Positions 61,760 through 64,000 of a DNA stretch of 64,000 nucleotides are shown here, in pieces. Below the pieces are notes generated by a model. It ran no database searches. It saw only the letters and a list, made by a program, of their open reading frames with translations, and was not told where the DNA came from. The position numbers and the translations under genes were made by a program. The stretch comes from Winogradskyella endarachnes (GTDB lineage: Bacteria; Bacteroidota; Bacteroidia; Flavobacteriales; Flavobacteriaceae). Location: assembly GCF_009741275.1 (NCBI RefSeq), contig NZ_WOWS01000003.1, forward strand, positions 124,001 through 188,000. Reading direction: 5' to 3'. The number at the start of each line of letters is the position of its first letter. The stretch's first letter is position 1.

Positions 61760-62802
61760 TGCAAAAAAAAACCATTAAAAAATCCTATAAGTTCGCTTAT
61801 AGAACAGCACTATACGTTACACTGTTTTCTTCAGTGCTTGTTGGCTTGTTTCTTTACTATTTTAAAGTAATTAATTGGCAATTTATTTTTTATCCTTTTT
61901 TGTGTTTTCCGCTATGTTTTGGTATTGTACAATATAGAGTAGAGCGATTTATCTATAAACGTGTTAAAAAGATTTACGACGATTTAACACTTTTAGAATC
62001 TACAAGTCTAAGACAAATGCCAATCACCACAGATATGGGAACTTTAACAAAAGAAATAGATAAATATGCTAAAAACAAGAAAATTGAAATAGAAACATTA
62101 AAGGTTAGAGAAGAATACCGAAAAGAATTTATTGGTAATGTTTCACACGAGTTAAAAACACCATTATTTACAGTACAAAGTTATTTACTTACACTAATTG
62201 ATGGCGGTATTAATGATGAAAAAATAAGAGATAAATATTTAGCAAGAGCAAGCAAAGGTGTAGAAAGGCTTACCTACATCATTAAAGATTTAGACATGAT
62301 TACTAAATTAGAAGTGGGTGATCTTAGTTTAACAAAAGAAAACTTTGACATAGTCAAATTGGTTCAAAACGTTTTTGATTTGTTTGAAATGAAAGCGGCT
62401 AAAAAGCAAATTACTTTAACTTTTGATATTAATTACTCTAAACCAATTATGGTACACGCTGATAAAGAGCGCATACAACAAGTTTTAACTAATCTTATTG
62501 TTAATTCTATTAAGTACGGAAGAGAAAAAGGAACTACTGAAGTAAGTATAGAAAATCTTATTAAAAATAAAGCGATAATTAGGGTAACCGATAACGGAGA
62601 AGGTATTGCAAAAGAAAATCTTCAACGTTTATTTGAACGTTTTTACCGTGTAGATAAAAGTGGTTCTCGTAAAGAAGGTGGTTCCGGTTTAGGCTTGTCT
62701 ATTGTAAAGCATATTATTGAAGCTCATGAAGAAAAAATATATATAGAAAGCCAGTTAGACGTTGGTAGTGAGTTTTCTTTTACGCTAGAAAAGTCTGAAT
62801 AA
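61759..62802 (+). CDS. PhoR-type sensor histidine kinase
   Basis: A 347-residue kinase partner of the preceding regulator. Two close membrane helices (about 15-35 and 42-58) with almost no periplasmic loop, then a dimerisation domain with His130 in GNVSHELKTPLFTVQSY and an ATPase domain with N box (NLIVNSIKYG), G1 (DNGEGI) and G2 (GGSGLGLSIVKHI). The lack of an external sensor suggests that it senses through the membrane or a partner protein, as with PhoR-PstS. It overlaps the convergent glycosyltransferase gene by 18 bp. Confidence 0.95.
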   Translation: MQKKTIKKSYKFAYRTALYVTLFSSVLVGLFLYYFKVINWQFIFYPFLCFPLCFGIVQYRVERFIYKRVKKIYDDLTLLESTSLRQMPITTDMGTLTKEIDKYAKNKKIEIETLKVREEYRKEFIGNVSHELKTPLFTVQSYLLTLIDGGINDEKIRDKYLARASKGVERLTYIIKDLDMITKLEVGDLSLTKENFDIVKLVQNVFDLFEMKAAKKQITLTFDINYSKPIMVHADKERIQQVLTNLIVNSIKYGREKGTTEVSIENLIKNKAIIRVTDNGEGIAKENLQRLFERFYRVDKSGSRKEGGSGLGLSIVKHIIEAHEEKIYIESQLDVGSEFSFTLEKSE

Positions 62803-63894
62803 TTTGTGGTAATTAAGCTCGTATTCTTCAAACTTAAAGCCACTGTAAGTATCCACATTTTTAAGTAAATTAATATCAAAATTATCTTGTTCGCAATAAG
62901 GTGTTATTCCTTCAGAATCTAATTTTTTAGCCAAATACTCTTGCTCAAATTGTCCTGGAGTTGGTATAAAGAACGCTTTCTTTTCAAGTTTAGCTAAATC
63001 CATTATGGTAGTATAGCCCGATCTACTGAGAATAAGTTCACTTTCATTAATTGCTGTTTCAAGCTGTTTACTCGCCATAAAATTGTAAGTAGTGATATTA
63101 TTTATTACTTCCTTATGTTGTACCGCTTCAATTTTACCTTTTACAAAAAGTACATTTCCTTCAAATTTATTTAAATCGTTTAGTAACTTTTCTTCCAAAA
63201 ATGTACGTTGTGGTTCTGGTCCAGAGAGTAAAACCAGCAATTTGTATTTAGTAACAGTATTTTGTTTTTTAAATCTGGTTAGAGGTCCTAAATATTTTAT
63301 GGTAGCATCAAAATTATCAACATGACCAAGCCTGCCGCTTAAATTAGAAATTCCATTATGATCAGGAACCCAACATTCATCAAATTTTAAAATTATTTTC
63401 TGATGCATTTTACTGCTAAACCAGGTGGTGCTGCCACTTAATACGCGTAATTGGTGTGTAATAAAAACGGAAGGAATAGATTTATGCCTTACACCAAATC
63501 TATTATCTGAGATAATCCCAGAGATTCCCTCATTTACAATTAATTTAAAAACTGCTTTTTTTTCTTTTTTAATTGTTTTTAAAAGATGAGGAGAATCCTT
63601 AATTAATTTGGTTTTAAAGCCTTTAGCTTTTTTTGAATACGTAATATTATACGAAGGAAGTTCAAAAGCAGTTAAATTGGGAAATTCTTTTTTTAAAAGT
63701 TGAAGCGCAACACCATCACTTGCAATTACAGGTTCAAAATTATGTTCTATTAACGCATTAATAATAGGAATACAGCGCGTAGCATGACCCAATCCCCAAT
63801 TTAATGGCGCAACTAAAATACGCTTTCGGGTGTTATCTAAATTTTGGTTCGTTGTTTTCAGTTTTTTAATGGATATTAATATATCATTAGCCAA
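62785..63894 (-). CDS. MurG-like glycosyltransferase (GT28 C-terminal type)
   Basis: A 369-residue GT-B enzyme. The start of the first Rossmann domain is APLNWGLGHATRCIPIINAL (read in pieces; GxGHxTR as in MurG-like enzymes), and the C-terminal domain has SRSGYTTIMDLAKLEKKAFFIPTPGQFEQEYLA (in pieces; the sugar-nucleotide EQ...E motif region of family 28). The substrate is not evident. It may act on a cell-surface glycan. The 5' end leaves only 62 bp to the trmB start. Confidence 0.88.
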   Translation of the reverse strand: MANDILISIKKLKTTNQNLDNTRKRILVAPLNWGLGHATRCIPIINALIEHNFEPVIASDGVALQLLKKEFPNLTAFELPSYNITYSKKAKGFKTKLIKDSPHLLKTIKKEKKAVFKLIVNEGISGIISDNRFGVRHKSIPSVFITHQLRVLSGSTTWFSSKMHQKIILKFDECWVPDHNGISNLSGRLGHVDNFDATIKYLGPLTRFKKQNTVTKYKLLVLLSGPEPQRTFLEEKLLNDLNKFEGNVLFVKGKIEAVQHKEVINNITTYNFMASKQLETAINESELILSRSGYTTIMDLAKLEKKAFFIPTPGQFEQEYLAKKLDSEGITPYCEQDNFDINLLKNVDTYSGFKFEEYELNYHKLFRLF

Positions 63895-63956
63895 AACAAA
63901 GGTAAACCTAATTTGTTTGCTTAATTTTACCGAATTATTATTAAATCATAAATTTA

Positions 63957-64000
63957 GTGGGAAGTAAAAATAAACTTAAACGCTTTAAAGAAAACGAAAC
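63957..64000 (+). CDS. trmB: tRNA (guanine-N7)-methyltransferase TrmB, first codons (cut by window edge)
   Basis: The last 44 bases open with GTG and read MGSKNKLKRFKENET, the characteristic start of TrmB of Flavobacteriia. Only 14 complete codons are visible. The GTG start agrees with the lack of an ATG nearby and an A-rich context. A full assignment depends on the sequence beyond the window. Confidence 0.75.
   Translation, partial: MGSKNKLKRFKENE

Overview
The window is a low-GC, gene-dense chromosomal segment of a member of the Bacteroidota, most probably a marine Flavobacteriaceae. The support is: TAnnTTTG -7 elements with TTTG -33 boxes, A-rich start contexts instead of Shine-Dalgarno sequences, T9SS type A C-terminal sorting domains, families typical of the phylum (DUF3098, DUF3127, DUF4271, DUF4296, DUF4301, S46 peptidase) and lipoboxes followed by acidic or Ser/Asn-rich tails. 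The genus cannot be fixed from the sequence. No rRNA, tRNA, CRISPR array, prophage or classical IS element is visible. Almost everything looks like vertically inherited core genome.

Layout. 1-6.8 kb: 5' end of leuS, then ftsX - DUF3098 - uppP - truB - TonB-like protein on the plus strand, a thioredoxin-like protein, tag and aat. 6.8-11.6 kb: a 27-codon ORF with a possible antisense RNA, DUF3127, flavin reductase, a histidine kinase, a small zinc-ribbon membrane protein, a HIT protein, greA with a hairpin leader, and a Rieske-like lipoprotein. 11.6-19 kb: a minus-strand thiamine locus (TonB-dependent receptor behind a TPP riboswitch; a thiamine-binding-like protein, a PnuC-type transporter and a kinase/DUF4301 fusion overlapping one another), with arfB, GGGP synthase and a phosphopantetheinyl transferase. 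19-21.5 kb: ahcY, then an array of seven ~46-50 bp palindromic repeats in alternating orientation built around a small GIY-YIG nuclease gene. 21.5-31.4 kb: S46 peptidase, methionine aminotransferase, a coiled-coil protein, omega-amidase, an Ig-like lipoprotein, comF and glyS. 31.4-41 kb: a heavy-metal RND efflux operon with an inner-membrane pump fused to its outer-membrane channel, and a 1143-residue outer-membrane protein. 41-56 kb: xth, an OmpA lipoprotein, aldo/keto reductase, an Lrp regulator with operator-like palindromes, saccharopine dehydrogenase, pckA, hemD-DUF4271, a polyprenol-phosphate mannosyltransferase, pyrC, DUF4296, an epimerase, tyrS and a DinB-like protein. 56-64 kb: LuxE-like enzyme, two T9SS-secreted proteins sharing a near-identical sorting-signal DNA segment, a PhoB/PhoR-type pair, a glycosyltransferase and the first codons of trmB.

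The best candidate for something undescribed is the GIY-YIG/palindrome array at 20535-21368. The gene sits exactly where short empty F-R units carry only a 35-36 bp spacer, so the array looks like one nuclease-bearing element plus two deletion derivatives, an analogue of REP/RAYT systems but with a GIY-YIG nuclease. Secondary points are the greA leader hairpin (compare E. coli GraL), the kinase-DUF4301 and RND-OMF fusions, the small ORF/antisense pair before aat, the Lrp operator pair, and the structured leader of ahcY.
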